Assembly: GCA_034433305.1 (NCBI GenBank)
Contig: DAOUAM010000034.1
Location: 1-50,064, forward strand
Length of the DNA stretch: 50,064 bases
Source of the DNA: DAOUAM01 sp034433305
GTDB taxonomy: Bacteria > Chloroflexota > Dehalococcoidia > Lucifugimonadales > DAOUAM01
Direction: 5' to 3'
The notes under the pieces were generated by a model. That model was not told the DNA's origin and searched no databases. It saw only the letters and a list, made by a program, of their open reading frames with translations. A program made the position numbers and the translations under genes. This document shows positions 8,258-17,263 of this stretch, piece by piece (the stretch's first letter is position 1; every line of letters starts with the position of its first letter).

Positions 8258-9620
8258 AGTGGGGACATTCCCGGTCAAGGACGTGGTGTTCGGCTCCCGG
8301 ACGCGGCTGCAACGCGGCGTGCTGGAGATCAATAAGGAAGAGTTGCTGGACATGGTCCGGCAGGACCGCTACGTGGCCGAGGCTGACGTCCAGTTAGCAA
8401 AGCCAGGCGAGTCGGTCCGCATCGTTGAGTACGAAAACGTCATCCAGCCCAAGGTCAAGGTCGAGGGCAGGGGTGTCCCCTACCCCGGCGTGTGCGGCAG
8501 GTCAACCGAGATGGTCGGCATCGGCCGGACGCACCAGTTGGGCGGCGTGGCTGTCATCGAGTGCCTGGACATAGCAGGCATCCCTGAGTCCACGCCGGGC
8601 GAGGCCAGGCAGTGGGGCCGCGAAAGGGAGGTCAGCTTCTCTCCGGAGAACAAGCTGCGTGGCATCCACGTCCGGTTCATTGACATGAGCGGCCCTGGCG
8701 CCGTGACCTTCGCCGCCAGGCTGCTGAACGTTTGCCTGGTGGTCAAGCCGGTAAACGGCCTGACGGCCCAGGAGCAACACTTCGTGTCCTTCTCCAACTC
8801 CCTGAAGGTGGCCGACTACCTGGCGGCGGTCGTCCGGGACCAGGAGCCTCCCGAGCTGGAGGTCTTTGACACGACGCCGACGCCCGGCCTGCCGGGCATC
8901 ATGTACATCCCTCACATGGCGTCCACCGAGCCTGTGGTGGGCGCCCAGGGCACCTATGGGACTGCCATCTACGGCCAGGTGAGGCTTTCGGCGCCCTGGT
9001 ACCTGTCGGGCACCGAGTTGCTGGACGGCGCGGTCTGCGGCGGAGGCGCCGGCGCCGTGTCTGGCGGCGGCTCCACCTGGGCCATGGCCAACAACCCCAT
9101 TGTGCTGGACCTGTGGCGCCGCCACGGCAAGGAGCTAAACTTCCGAGGCTGTCTCATCCAGCGGACTAACTGGACCAACCAGAGCGAGTACCGCATGGCC
9201 GCCGACAGGGCTGCCAACATGGCGCTGGAGCTGGGCGTCCAGGGCGTCATACTTACCACGGACATCCGCGGCCAGCGCTGGGTGGGCACCATGCTGACGC
9301 TGGAGGCCTGCGAGCGCGCCGGCATCAAGGCAGTGCTGCTGACGGAGGAGGAGGACAACGAGAACGGCGCAGCGCCACCCCTGCTGTTCGCCCCGCCCGA
9401 GTTCGCGTCCGGCGTCTCCACGGGCACCGGCGACGTGGCGGAAGGCTTCGCGCCGGTATCCAGAGTCATAGGCACCATAGGCCCGGCGCCCGAGCGCTGG
9501 TCCCAGGCGTTACCGCCCATCCATGGTCGTTACGGCATCGCCCACGTGCGGGACTACTTCGGCTTCGGCACCCAGAGCTACGCCGACTTCTTCGTCCCGC
9601 CGCCGGTGAAGGCCAGGTAG
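8247..9620 (+). CDS. GrdE-like component B subunit of glycine/betaine reductase family
   Basis: A 457-residue protein matching the GrdE/GrdG/GrdI precursor: KDVVFGSRTRL and GVLEINKEELL near the start, AKPGESVRI, PYPGV.GR...VGIGRTHQLGGVAV, IDMSGPGA, LNVCLVVKP, and RRHGKELNFRGCLI. In classical GrdE the chain is cut at an internal Cys within GNCVSAC to make a pyruvoyl group that holds the substrate amine. Here the same-length stretch (residues ~264-275) reads CGGGAGAVSGGG, and Ala occupies the position I align to that Cys. It may therefore stay uncleaved and lack pyruvoyl. ATG 8247 lies inside the end of the GrdB-like gene, indicating translational coupling. Chemistry is unproven. Confidence 0.88.
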   Translation: MRLEVGTFPVKDVVFGSRTRLQRGVLEINKEELLDMVRQDRYVAEADVQLAKPGESVRIVEYENVIQPKVKVEGRGVPYPGVCGRSTEMVGIGRTHQLGGVAVIECLDIAGIPESTPGEARQWGREREVSFSPENKLRGIHVRFIDMSGPGAVTFAARLLNVCLVVKPVNGLTAQEQHFVSFSNSLKVADYLAAVVRDQEPPELEVFDTTPTPGLPGIMYIPHMASTEPVVGAQGTYGTAIYGQVRLSAPWYLSGTELLDGAVCGGGAGAVSGGGSTWAMANNPIVLDLWRRHGKELNFRGCLIQRTNWTNQSEYRMAADRAANMALELGVQGVILTTDIRGQRWVGTMLTLEACERAGIKAVLLTEEEDNENGAAPPLLFAPPEFASGVSTGTGDVAEGFAPVSRVIGTIGPAPERWSQALPPIHGRYGIAHVRDYFGFGTQSYADFFVPPPVKAR

Positions 9621-10029
9621 GAGGGCCGCAGGCCGCACAGGCTAGAAGCCTGTAATTAAGAGGTGCTGCCTTCTCGCCCTCCTCTAATAGATGCGCGATG
9701 CACATTAGCGCTGCGTCAGGCGGCAGGAGGGCCTTTAGCCCCCTTCCTGGCCTTCCCCCGAAGGGGGGCAGGGACATCCTCGCCCCCTCTGGGGGAGAGT
9801 CAGAGAGGGGGCTTGGTAGCCAATACAGCGACAGCGGTCCCCCTGGCGGGATGGACTTCTCATATGGACTCTAAGGGTCTTCCCCTTGCTAGAGGGGGAC
9901 CACACCGAGCAGTTTCCAGCACATCAGCGACGCGGTCGTCTTCCCTTTGCCCAGAGGGACCACAGGGGCCAGGACTCCCTGCTACCTGGACACACGTGGT
10001 AATCTAGTGCAGGCCCAGTACCCACGGCA
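9621..10029. other. Gene-free spacer with C/G-run hairpins
   Basis: No supportable gene. It contains short C-run/G-run palindromes (for example TTCCCCCGAAGGGGGG near 9750 and CCCCCTCTGGGGG near 9783) and the imperfect direct repeat listed separately. Confidence 0.4.
9877..9964. repeat. Two ~28-bp imperfect direct repeats
   Basis: GTCTTCCCCTTG...GGGACCACA at 9877-9904 recurs as GTCTTCCCTTTG...GGGACCACA at 9938-9964. The start-to-start distance is 61 bp. Each copy can fold on its CCC/GGG runs. It lies ahead of the LuxR-type regulator. Confidence 0.5.
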
Positions 10030-11682
10030 ATGGCCGTCAGGTTGCGAGAGCCTATGCCCACTGAAGGCGTCCTCCATCTAGGCCGAAAGTCGTTCAATAG
10101 TCAGGCGTGGGAAGCCGCGTATGACCAACTATCGGCTGCGGACAGGGAGGCGCCGCTCTGCCTCGACGACCTCGAGCGGCTGGCCATCGCGGCGCACATG
10201 TCCGGCCGAGATGAAGAGAGCGCCGCTGCATGGGAGCGCGCCCATCACGAAAGCCTGCGCCAGAATGACATGCCCCGGGCCGCGCGCTGCGCCTTCTGGA
10301 TCGCCTTTCCCATGGCGCACAGCGGCGAGGTCGCTCGGGCCAGCGGCTGGGTCAATCGGGCGCGCCGCCTGCTCGATGAAAGAGGGCTCGACTGTGTAGA
10401 ACGGGGCTACTTGCAGTTGCCAGCCGCTGTCCATCTCACACAACAGGCCCAATACGCAACGGCCAGCGCGGTCTTCAAGGAGGTTGGCGACGTCGCTCGC
10501 AGGTTCAAGGATGAGCCGCTACGGATCATGGCCGACGTCGGTGTGGCCTATATCCTGGTCATGGTCAGCAAGGCGGCCGAGGGGCTGGCGATGTTCGACG
10601 AGCTGATGGTATCGGCCGGGGCCTGTGACCTGTCCCCCATTGCCAGGGGCCTGGTGTACTGCGCGGCCATCGAGTGCTGCCAGGCCGCTTTCGACCTGCG
10701 GCGCGCCCAGGAGTGGACTGCCACCCTCGAACGCTGGTGCGTAGCCCAGGAGGGGCTGGTCCCCTATCAGCGAGAGTGCTTCGTTCATCGCTCGGAGGTC
10801 CTGCAGCTTCAGGGGGCATGGCCAGAAGCATTGCAGGAGGCGCGTCGCGTGTCGGAGCTCAGCCCCCAGGCCGAGGCGTCAGGCGCCGCGCTATACCAGC
10901 AAGCCGAGATCTACCGACTTCAGGGCGAATTCGCGAAGGCGGAGGAGACATACCGCCTGTGCAGCCGGGCCGGCCACTCGGCCCAGCCCGGCCTGGCGCT
11001 CCTGCGCCTGGCGCAAGGTCAGGTGGAAGCGGCGGCCGCGGCCATTCGCGTGGTCCTGGACGCAGCTCGAAACGCTGCCGAGCGGGCCAGGGTGCTGCCC
11101 ACTTTCGTCGAGATCATGCTTGCTGCCGACGATGTGGAGGCCGCACGCCGGGCAGCCGATGATCTGTCGGCCCTGGCCTCAGCCCTTCAGGCGCCACTTC
11201 TGACCGCTGCGGCCCGGCACGCCAACGGTGCCGTGCTGCTCCGAGAGGGCGATGCACGCTCCGCTCTCATGGAGTTGCGCCGCGCCTTTGCGGGATGGCA
11301 GGCGATAGAGACCCCATATGAGGCGGCACGGACGCGAGTCCTGATGGGGATTGCCTGTCGGCAGCTCGGCGACCGCGACACTGCTGAGATCGAGCTGGAC
11401 GCGGCCCGCTGGCTGTTCCAGAAGCTCGGAGCGGCGCCAGACCTGGCCCGAGTCGAGTCCCTCGCGCCTCAGGCGGCCTCGAGGAAGCCCGGTGGGCTGA
11501 CGGAGCGGGAGCTGGAGGTGCTGCGCCTCGTCGTTGCAGACAAGACCAATCGGGCTATCGCCGCCGAACTCTTCATCAGTGAGCATACCGTCCGCCGCCA
11601 CCTTCAGAACATCTTCGCTAAGCTCGGCGTTTCGTCCCGGTCGGGTGCCACCGCTTTCGCTTTCCAGCACGGCCTCGCCTGA
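10030..11682 (+). CDS. LuxR-type transcriptional regulator with TPR-like helical body
   Basis: A 550-residue protein. Residues ~485-550 are a LuxR/GerE helix-turn-helix: GLTERELEVLRLVVADKTN, then AAELFISEHTVRRHLQNIF and KLGVSSRSGA. Residues ~20-470 are Ala-rich helical pairs of TPR/MalT type (for example LYQQAEIYRLQGEFAKAEET), normally a ligand- or protein-binding scaffold. There is no receiver domain and no Walker A ATPase, so it differs from full-length LAL regulators. ATG 10054 is an alternative start; neither has a clear Shine-Dalgarno. It is 114 bp before the FAD oxygenase gene on the same strand and may control it. A link to the upstream grdBE-like genes is possible but not shown. Confidence 0.85.
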   Translation: MAVRLREPMPTEGVLHLGRKSFNSQAWEAAYDQLSAADREAPLCLDDLERLAIAAHMSGRDEESAAAWERAHHESLRQNDMPRAARCAFWIAFPMAHSGEVARASGWVNRARRLLDERGLDCVERGYLQLPAAVHLTQQAQYATASAVFKEVGDVARRFKDEPLRIMADVGVAYILVMVSKAAEGLAMFDELMVSAGACDLSPIARGLVYCAAIECCQAAFDLRRAQEWTATLERWCVAQEGLVPYQRECFVHRSEVLQLQGAWPEALQEARRVSELSPQAEASGAALYQQAEIYRLQGEFAKAEETYRLCSRAGHSAQPGLALLRLAQGQVEAAAAAIRVVLDAARNAAERARVLPTFVEIMLAADDVEAARRAADDLSALASALQAPLLTAAARHANGAVLLREGDARSALMELRRAFAGWQAIETPYEAARTRVLMGIACRQLGDRDTAEIELDAARWLFQKLGAAPDLARVESLAPQAASRKPGGLTERELEVLRLVVADKTNRAIAAELFISEHTVRRHLQNIFAKLGVSSRSGATAFAFQHGLA

Positions 11683-11796
11683 CAGCGTGGTACGAAGATA
11701 CCATGTCGCACCTGGCAACATTTGGTATGCACGTGCGATGAACGCCCTGCGCAAAACAGCCATCCTCTGTCCACCACAACTCAGGGAGGACAGACG

Positions 11797-13011
11797 ATGG
11801 TTGCACACCAGTACGACGCCATTGTTGTAGGGGCACGCTGCGCCGGATCGCCCACGGCGATGCTGCTCGCGCGTAAGGGGTACAGAGTCCTGCTGGTGGA
11901 CAAGGCGACGTTCCCCAGCGACACGGTCTCGACGCACATCATCCATACGCCAGGCATCGCTGCCCTGGACCGCTGGGGCCTGCTCGACCAGCTTCTAGCC
12001 ACTGGTTGCCCGCCTATAGACACCTATGTCTACGACTTTGGCCCTTTCACTATCTCGGGTTCGCCTGCCATCGGCGAGGCCAGGGCTTCTTATGCGCCGC
12101 GACGCACCGTGCTGGACAAGCTGCTGGTGGATGCCGCCTCCGCCGCCGGCGCCGAGGTCCGTGAGGCCTTCACCGTCGAAGGCCTCGTAGTCGAAGATGG
12201 GACAGTGGTCGGCATCCGTGGACATGCCAGGCGTGGCGCTTCAGTGACCGAGCGCGCCAGGGTGGTCATAGGCGCAGACGGCCTGAACTCCATGGTCGCT
12301 CGCGCCGTCAGACCAGAGCAGTACTATGAGAAGCCTCCACTTCTCTGTGGCTACTACAGCTACTGGAGCAACCTGCCCGTAGGCAGACGGGTGGAGAACT
12401 ACATCCGCGCCAATCGCGGGTTTGCCGCGTGGCCAACCAATGACGGGCTGACGCTGGTTATCGTCGGCTGGCCTCGCTCGGAATTCGCTGCGAACCGCAA
12501 AGACGTTGAAGGCAACTTCATGAAGGCCCTGGAGCTGGTGCCGGAGTTTGCCCAGCGTGTGCGAGGCGCAAAGCGTGAGGCCCCGTTCCGGGGACAGTCC
12601 GTTCCCAACTTCTTCCGCAAGCCCTTCGGCCCCGGCTGGGCGCTGGTGGGAGACTCCGGGTACAACAAGGACTTTATTACCGGCTTTGGCATCCAGGACG
12701 CCTTCCGTGACGCGGAGCTGTGCGCCAACGCCCTGGACCAGACCTTCTCCGGCGCCCGCCACTTCTACGCCGCCATGGCTGACTACCAGGCGGAGCGGGA
12801 CCGCCACGCTCTGCCGATGTACGAGTTCACCACTCAGCTAGCAACGCTGGAACCACCCCCGCCAGAGATGCAGAAGCTGCTGGCGGCGGTGGCGACCAGC
12901 CAGGAGGCCATGCACGCCTTCACGCGAGTAAATGCCGGAGCGCTATCGCCTGCGGAGTTCTTCTCGGAGGAGAACATCGGGCGGATTCTCAGTAACGGTG
13001 TCTCGGCCTGA
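11797..13011 (+). CDS. FAD-dependent oxidoreductase (geranylgeranyl reductase/PHBH fold)
   Basis: 404 residues with an N-terminal dinucleotide-binding motif YDAIVVGARCAGSPTAMLLA, a middle RARVVIGADGLNSMVA (the DG motif of flavoprotein hydroxylases) and GPGWALVGDSGYNKD (the GD motif contacting FAD ribityl). These are the three fingerprints of the FAD_binding_3 / p-hydroxybenzoate hydroxylase superfamily. Start ATG 11797 has GGGAGGA upstream; the longer frame from 11722 has no such site. A single-component flavin monooxygenase or reductase is expected; the substrate is not evident. It follows the LuxR-type regulator and ends at a perfect inverted repeat. Confidence 0.85.
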   Translation: MVAHQYDAIVVGARCAGSPTAMLLARKGYRVLLVDKATFPSDTVSTHIIHTPGIAALDRWGLLDQLLATGCPPIDTYVYDFGPFTISGSPAIGEARASYAPRRTVLDKLLVDAASAAGAEVREAFTVEGLVVEDGTVVGIRGHARRGASVTERARVVIGADGLNSMVARAVRPEQYYEKPPLLCGYYSYWSNLPVGRRVENYIRANRGFAAWPTNDGLTLVIVGWPRSEFAANRKDVEGNFMKALELVPEFAQRVRGAKREAPFRGQSVPNFFRKPFGPGWALVGDSGYNKDFITGFGIQDAFRDAELCANALDQTFSGARHFYAAMADYQAERDRHALPMYEFTTQLATLEPPPPEMQKLLAAVATSQEAMHAFTRVNAGALSPAEFFSEENIGRILSNGVSA

Positions 13012-13078
13012 GGACGAAGTAGCACCAGGCCTGCGTGAAGGTGGGGTAAAGTCCCTTTTGGCAGGACCGGGACAATCA

Positions 13079-13115
13079 AGATAGAAGCGGCAGGTCAGAC
13101 CTGCCGCTTCTATCT
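13079..13115. terminator. Perfect 18-bp inverted repeat between convergent genes
   Basis: AGATAGAAGCGGCAGGTC and its exact reverse complement are separated by one base, in the 127-bp gap between the convergent stops of the FAD oxidoreductase (13011) and selD (13139). It would fold with a small TCAGA loop on either strand. There is no long T run, so it is best called a bidirectional terminator-like hairpin. Confidence 0.6.
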
Positions 13116-13138
13116 CTGGCCCCGCGAAGGCGCCCGGT

Positions 13139-14203
13139 CTAGGGCGTTACCTCCATGATGTAGCCGTCCCCCAGGGCGTCCTGGGGCAGGACCTGGCCGA
13201 TAACGGCCATAGTCCCCGCTCCGGCGGCCCTGAGCTCGGCCAGCAGGCGTTCCAGCTTCGCCGCCGACACGGATATGAGCAGCCCGCCGGAGGTCTGGGC
13301 GTCGCACAGCAGCAGCCTGGCCTGCTCGCCTATACCCTGGTGCCACTTGACCACTGAGTCCAAAGACTTGAGGTTGCGGTGGGTGCCGCCCGGCGCTATG
13401 CCCTGCTCCAGCAGCTCCCAGGTGCCCTCTATGACGGGCACCTTCCCCAGGCTGACGCGCGCGGCGACTTTGCTGGCCTGCACCACGTTCCGCAGGTGCC
13501 CCAGCAGCCCGAAGCCCGTGATGTCGGTGCAGGCGTTGACGCCCACCTTCATCATGGCCTCGGAGGCGGCGCGGTTCAGGGTGCTCATGACAGCGATAGC
13601 CCTGTCCAGCACCTCCTGCGTCACCCGCTGCTGCTTGCCGGCGGTGGTGATGATGCCGGTGCCGATGGGCTTGGTCAGGACTAATGCATCGCCGGGCCGG
13701 GCGCCGGCGTTGGTGACCTGGAGTCCAGGCTTTATGACGCCGGTGACGGCCAGGCCATACTTGGGCTCCTGGTCGTTGACGGTGTGCCCGCCAACGATGA
13801 GCAGGCCAGCCTCCTTCGCCTTGGCCATCCCGCCGCGCAAGACCTCGCCCAGCACCTCCTTGGGGAGGTCCACCGGGAAGCCGACGATGTTGAGCGCCAG
13901 CAATGGCTTGCCGCCCTTGGCGTAGACGTCGCTTACGGCATTGGCCACGGCGATCTGCCCGTAGGCGAAGGGGTCGTCCACAATCGGAGGGAAAAAGTCC
14001 ACCGTCTGGACCAACGCCACATCGCCATTCATCCGGAAGATGGCGGCGTCGTCGCCAGTGTCCACTCCGACCAGCAGGTCAGGGTGCGATACTTCTGGTA
14101 GCTGGCACAGGACCTGTGCCAGGTCCTCTGGACTGAACTTGGAAGCTCAACCGGCGCAGCCGGCCAGTTCCGTCAGCCTGATGGGGTGCTGGAGCTGGGT
14201 CAC
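13139..14203 (-). CDS. selD: Selenophosphate synthetase (selenide, water dikinase), itself a selenoprotein (Sec19)
   Basis: SelD makes selenophosphate from selenide and ATP, the selenium donor for tRNA-Sec. Starting at GTG 14203 (AGGAGG 9 nt upstream) and reading through the UGA at 14149-14147 gives RLTELAGCAG-U-ASKFSPEDL, the known N-terminal active loop in which Cys or Sec is followed by a catalytic Lys. The rest is typical: VDTGDDAAIF, NAVSDVYAKGGKPL, IVGGHTVNDQEPKYG, ITGFGLLGHL and DAQTSGGLL. Full length is 354 residues, normal for the family. Ordinary annotation would start downstream at VDTGDD and miss the active site. It lies 90 bp after the cyclic amidohydrolase gene on the same strand. 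It serves the three other UGA-containing genes here. Confidence 0.95.
14109..14127 (-). promoter_or_regulatory. Bacterial SECIS element of selD
   Basis: On the minus strand AGGACCT and AGGTCCT form a perfect 7-bp stem with loop GGCAC, starting 19 nt after the UGA. The two loop Gs are the 27th and 28th bases after the UGA, and GG at the loop start matches the E. coli fdhF type. Confidence 0.75.
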
Positions 14204-14293
14204 GGGTGCTTCCTCCTGCCGCCACCTTGCGGTGGCCCTATTAATGCCTGGCATAAGTATAGCATATGGCAGGCCCTGCATGCCTCGGTGCGA

Positions 14294-15745
14294 CTATTCT
14301 ACCGCATGGCCCCCTGGGGCATACGCCGCCGCGCCGGTGTCGCCTGCCAGGAACCGGGCGCGCCCGGCCGGCCGCCTCAGCTCACCGTCCTCGATAACAA
14401 TCTCCCCGCGCTGCATGACGAAGACGGGCTTGCCCAGTACCTCCAGGCCCTCGAACATGGTGAAGTCGGACTTGCAGTGCTGGGCCGCCGCGCCCAGGGT
14501 GTGCCGCACGGAGGGGTCGAAGAGCACCATATCGGCATCGGAGCCGGGCTGGATGGCGCCCTTTCTGGGGTACAGGCCAAAAATCCTGGCCGGGTTCTCG
14601 CACATGACCTGCACCAGCCGGGGCAGAGTAATCCTGCCCTTGTTGACGCCCTCCTCGTAGACCACCGGCAGCATCTGCTCGGCCCAGTTGCCGCCGAAGC
14701 TGGCCTCGAAGATGCTGGCCTTGCCCTGAAGGTCTGGCCTGTCCAGTATGGGGCCGACGCTGCGCCCGCCCGAGTACTTCTGCGCCTTGTTGAAGCCGCA
14801 GAAGTCGCTGCCGATGGTGTCTATCAGGTGGGTGGCGATGCCCCGCCACATGGCCTCGTTGTCCTCCTTCTCCCGCAGCGGCGGGCCGATCTTGGCCAGA
14901 GGCCCGTGCTCCAGGACGGCCTGGTTGGTCAGGGCCAGGTACTGCGGACAGGTCTCGCCGTACAGCCGCAGGCCATCCCCCTTGAACCTGGCCAGCACGT
15001 CCAGGACCTCTCGTGCGCTCAGGTGGACAATGTACAGAGGGCAGCCAGTGACCGAGGCGTAGGTGGCGGCCCGGAAGGCGGCCTCCACCTCCAGCGACCT
15101 GGGCTGGGAAGGGGCATAGTACTCGGGCGAGGTCTTGCCCTGGGCGATGTACCTGTCCACCAGGTAGTCTATGCAGTAGCCATTCTCGGCGTGGACCATG
15201 GCGATCCCGCCGTCCCGCGCCGCCAGCTCCATGGCCCGCAGCATCTTGTCGTCGGGCATCATCATGCCGCGCCGGGGATAGGTCATGAATATTTTGAACG
15301 AGGTCACACCAGCCCGGATAAGCTGCGGCACCTGGTCGTCCACATCGTCGTCGCCGACCAGAATGGCATGGACGCCGAAGTCCAGGACAGAGGTGCTCTC
15401 GCCCTCGTCTATGAAGCGTTTGATGGCATCCAGTGTCGTTCCGGGTATGCCCCGGTTGCGCAGGTTCTGGATGAAGGGGACTACCGTGGTGATGCCGCCA
15501 AAGGCGGCGCTGATGGAGAAGGTGTCTATCCTGTCCGTGTTCACGGGATGGTTATGGGCGTCCACGATGCCCGGGAGCACGAACTTGCCCGAGGCATCTA
15601 TGACCCGCCTGGCGGGCACGCGGGAGAGGTCTGGCGCCAGCTCCTGCACCTTCTCCCCGCTGACCGCGACATCCAGCCTCGAAATGCGCCGGCCGCTGAC
15701 GACCAGCCCCCCGGTGATAACGTAGTCGGCCTGGTGGGTAGTCAT
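14294..15745 (-). CDS. Dihydropyrimidinase/hydantoinase-type cyclic amidohydrolase
   Basis: About 483 residues. Metal ligands are visible as DAHNHP (HxH), the Lys of SFKIFMTYP that is normally carboxylated, His in VHAENG and VHLSARE, and Asp in IGSDFCGFN. The C-terminal NPARIFGLYPRKGAIQPGSDADMV is the standard amidohydrolase ending. Such enzymes open five- or six-membered cyclic amides (dihydropyrimidines, hydantoins, allantoin). The exact substrate cannot be fixed. ATG 15745 follows GGGGAGG at 5 nt, better than GTG 15751. It is 90 bp upstream of selD on the same strand and may share its transcript. Confidence 0.88.
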   Translation of the reverse strand: MTTHQADYVITGGLVVSGRRISRLDVAVSGEKVQELAPDLSRVPARRVIDASGKFVLPGIVDAHNHPVNTDRIDTFSISAAFGGITTVVPFIQNLRNRGIPGTTLDAIKRFIDEGESTSVLDFGVHAILVGDDDVDDQVPQLIRAGVTSFKIFMTYPRRGMMMPDDKMLRAMELAARDGGIAMVHAENGYCIDYLVDRYIAQGKTSPEYYAPSQPRSLEVEAAFRAATYASVTGCPLYIVHLSAREVLDVLARFKGDGLRLYGETCPQYLALTNQAVLEHGPLAKIGPPLREKEDNEAMWRGIATHLIDTIGSDFCGFNKAQKYSGGRSVGPILDRPDLQGKASIFEASFGGNWAEQMLPVVYEEGVNKGRITLPRLVQVMCENPARIFGLYPRKGAIQPGSDADMVLFDPSVRHTLGAAAQHCKSDFTMFEGLEVLGKPVFVMQRGEIVIEDGELRRPAGRARFLAGDTGAAAYAPGGHAVE

Positions 15746-15910
15746 GTCCACCTCCCCGGGATGGCAGCCCGTAATGTGGGTATCATAACCAGCGCCCCGA
15801 CGATGTCAAGCCGTACCACCTGAGCATCCGGCGGACGAAAAGGGTTGCAGGCAGTCCACTGGCCGGTGCTTATGTGTATAATTCACCCAGCAAAGTCCTG
15901 GAGGTGACTC

Positions 15911-16717
15911 ATGCCAGGTTACAGGGCCAGGGTTGGCAACGTGGAGCTTGTTTCCGTCTCTGACGGTCAGGGCGACAGGGCACCGGTGGAGGTGTTCACC
16001 GCCAGCACCATGGAGCAGTGGCGGGCCGAGTACCCGGAGTTACTGGACAGCAATGGGCGCGTCCACCCAAGGTACGGCTCGGTGGTGCTGCGCTCCAGCG
16101 GCAAGGTTGTTCTTGTGGACACAGGCCTGCAGAATGCGCCCGGTGGCAAGCTGCTCAGCGACATGCGGCAGAAAGGGGTTGACCCCGCCGATATAGACCT
16201 GGTGGTGATGACGCACCTGCACCCGGACCACGTGGGCTGGAACCTGAGCAACGGCAAGCCCACCTTCCCCAAGGCCCGCTACCTGGTGCCCAGGGCCGAC
16301 TGGGAGTACTGGACGCAGCCATCGGTGCTGGAGAAGGCCGCCCACGTCCAGGCCCAGGTGCTGCCGCTGGACAAGCTCCAGATAATGGACCTCATCGAAG
16401 GCGAGCACGACGTCACGCCGGAGCTGAAGACGCTGCCCACGCCGGGCCACACGCCGGGGCATATGTCCATCGTAATATCCTCCAGGGGGGAGCGCGGCTT
16501 TGTCCTGGGCGACGTGGCCCACTCGCCGGCGCAGGCCCATCATACGGACTGGAACCCGGTCTTCGACATAGACCAGGAGCAATCGCGCAGGACGCGGCAG
16601 CAGGTCTTCGACAGACTGGAGCGGGAAGGCGCCCTCATATCGGGCGGCCACTTCCCCGACCCGGGCTTCGGCCGCCTGGCCCGCAAGGGCGGGCGCAGGG
16701 TGTGGGTGGGGGTGTGA
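15911..16717 (+). CDS. Metallo-beta-lactamase-fold hydrolase (lactonase-like)
   Basis: 268 residues with the HxHxDH zinc motif in VVMTHLHPDHVGWN, a second His in TPGHTPGHMSI, Asp in VLGDVAHSP and a final His in ISGGHFPDPG. This order fits the MBL-fold N-acyl-homoserine lactonase-like branch. Start ATG 15911 has GGAGGTG upstream, and a TATAAT lies at 15877-15882. It is divergent from the amidohydrolase. Substrate unknown. Confidence 0.87.
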   Translation: MPGYRARVGNVELVSVSDGQGDRAPVEVFTASTMEQWRAEYPELLDSNGRVHPRYGSVVLRSSGKVVLVDTGLQNAPGGKLLSDMRQKGVDPADIDLVVMTHLHPDHVGWNLSNGKPTFPKARYLVPRADWEYWTQPSVLEKAAHVQAQVLPLDKLQIMDLIEGEHDVTPELKTLPTPGHTPGHMSIVISSRGERGFVLGDVAHSPAQAHHTDWNPVFDIDQEQSRRTRQQVFDRLEREGALISGGHFPDPGFGRLARKGGRRVWVGV

Positions 16718-16793
16718 CCTGGGGCCGGGGACAAATACCAGAGGCAGCCCTGGAAATGCCGGGGCTTGTCAGGTGTGAGCGGTAGCAGCGGCC

Positions 16794-17228
16794 ATGACCT
16801 CCGGACTCGATGCCAGGACTCGCGCCTTCATCGGCCGCCACCGCGTCGGTAGGCTGGCGACGGCGGATGCCAGCGGCACGCCCCACGTGGTGCCGGTGTG
16901 CTATGCTTTTGATGGCGAGCATATCTATTCGGCGCTGGACCTGAAGCCCAAGCGTGTGGCGGCCAGGAGGCTCAAACGAGTGCGCAACGTCCTGGAGAAC
17001 CCACGGGTCGCTCTGGTCATAGACGAGTACTCGGAGGACTGGGACAGGCTGGCCTACGTGCTGGTGCAGGGCACCGCCGCGTTGCTGGAGGGCGGCGAGG
17101 AGCAGCGGCATGCCGTGGCGCTGCTGCGGCAGAAGTACCCCCAGTACGCAGGGCTTCTGGAGCAGGATGCTCTCGTCCTCAAGCTGACGCCGCAGAAGGT
17201 CGTGACGTGGGGGCGCGTCCAGGGATAG
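16794..17228 (+). CDS. PPOX-class (pyridoxamine-phosphate-oxidase-like) F420-dependent protein
   Basis: 144 residues with the split beta-barrel pattern of this superfamily: HRVGRLATADASGTPHVVPV near the start, IYSALDLKPKR, NPRVALVIDEY and VLVQGTAALLEGG. The line of proteins closest in length and pattern binds coenzyme F420 rather than FMN. The presence of an LLM-type oxidoreductase at 25557-26474 is consistent with F420 use. No clear Shine-Dalgarno precedes the ATG. Substrate unknown. Confidence 0.82.
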   Translation: MTSGLDARTRAFIGRHRVGRLATADASGTPHVVPVCYAFDGEHIYSALDLKPKRVAARRLKRVRNVLENPRVALVIDEYSEDWDRLAYVLVQGTAALLEGGEEQRHAVALLRQKYPQYAGLLEQDALVLKLTPQKVVTWGRVQG

Positions 17229-17263
17229 CTTCGCACTTCTCCACGAGGCACTCGACGAGGACT

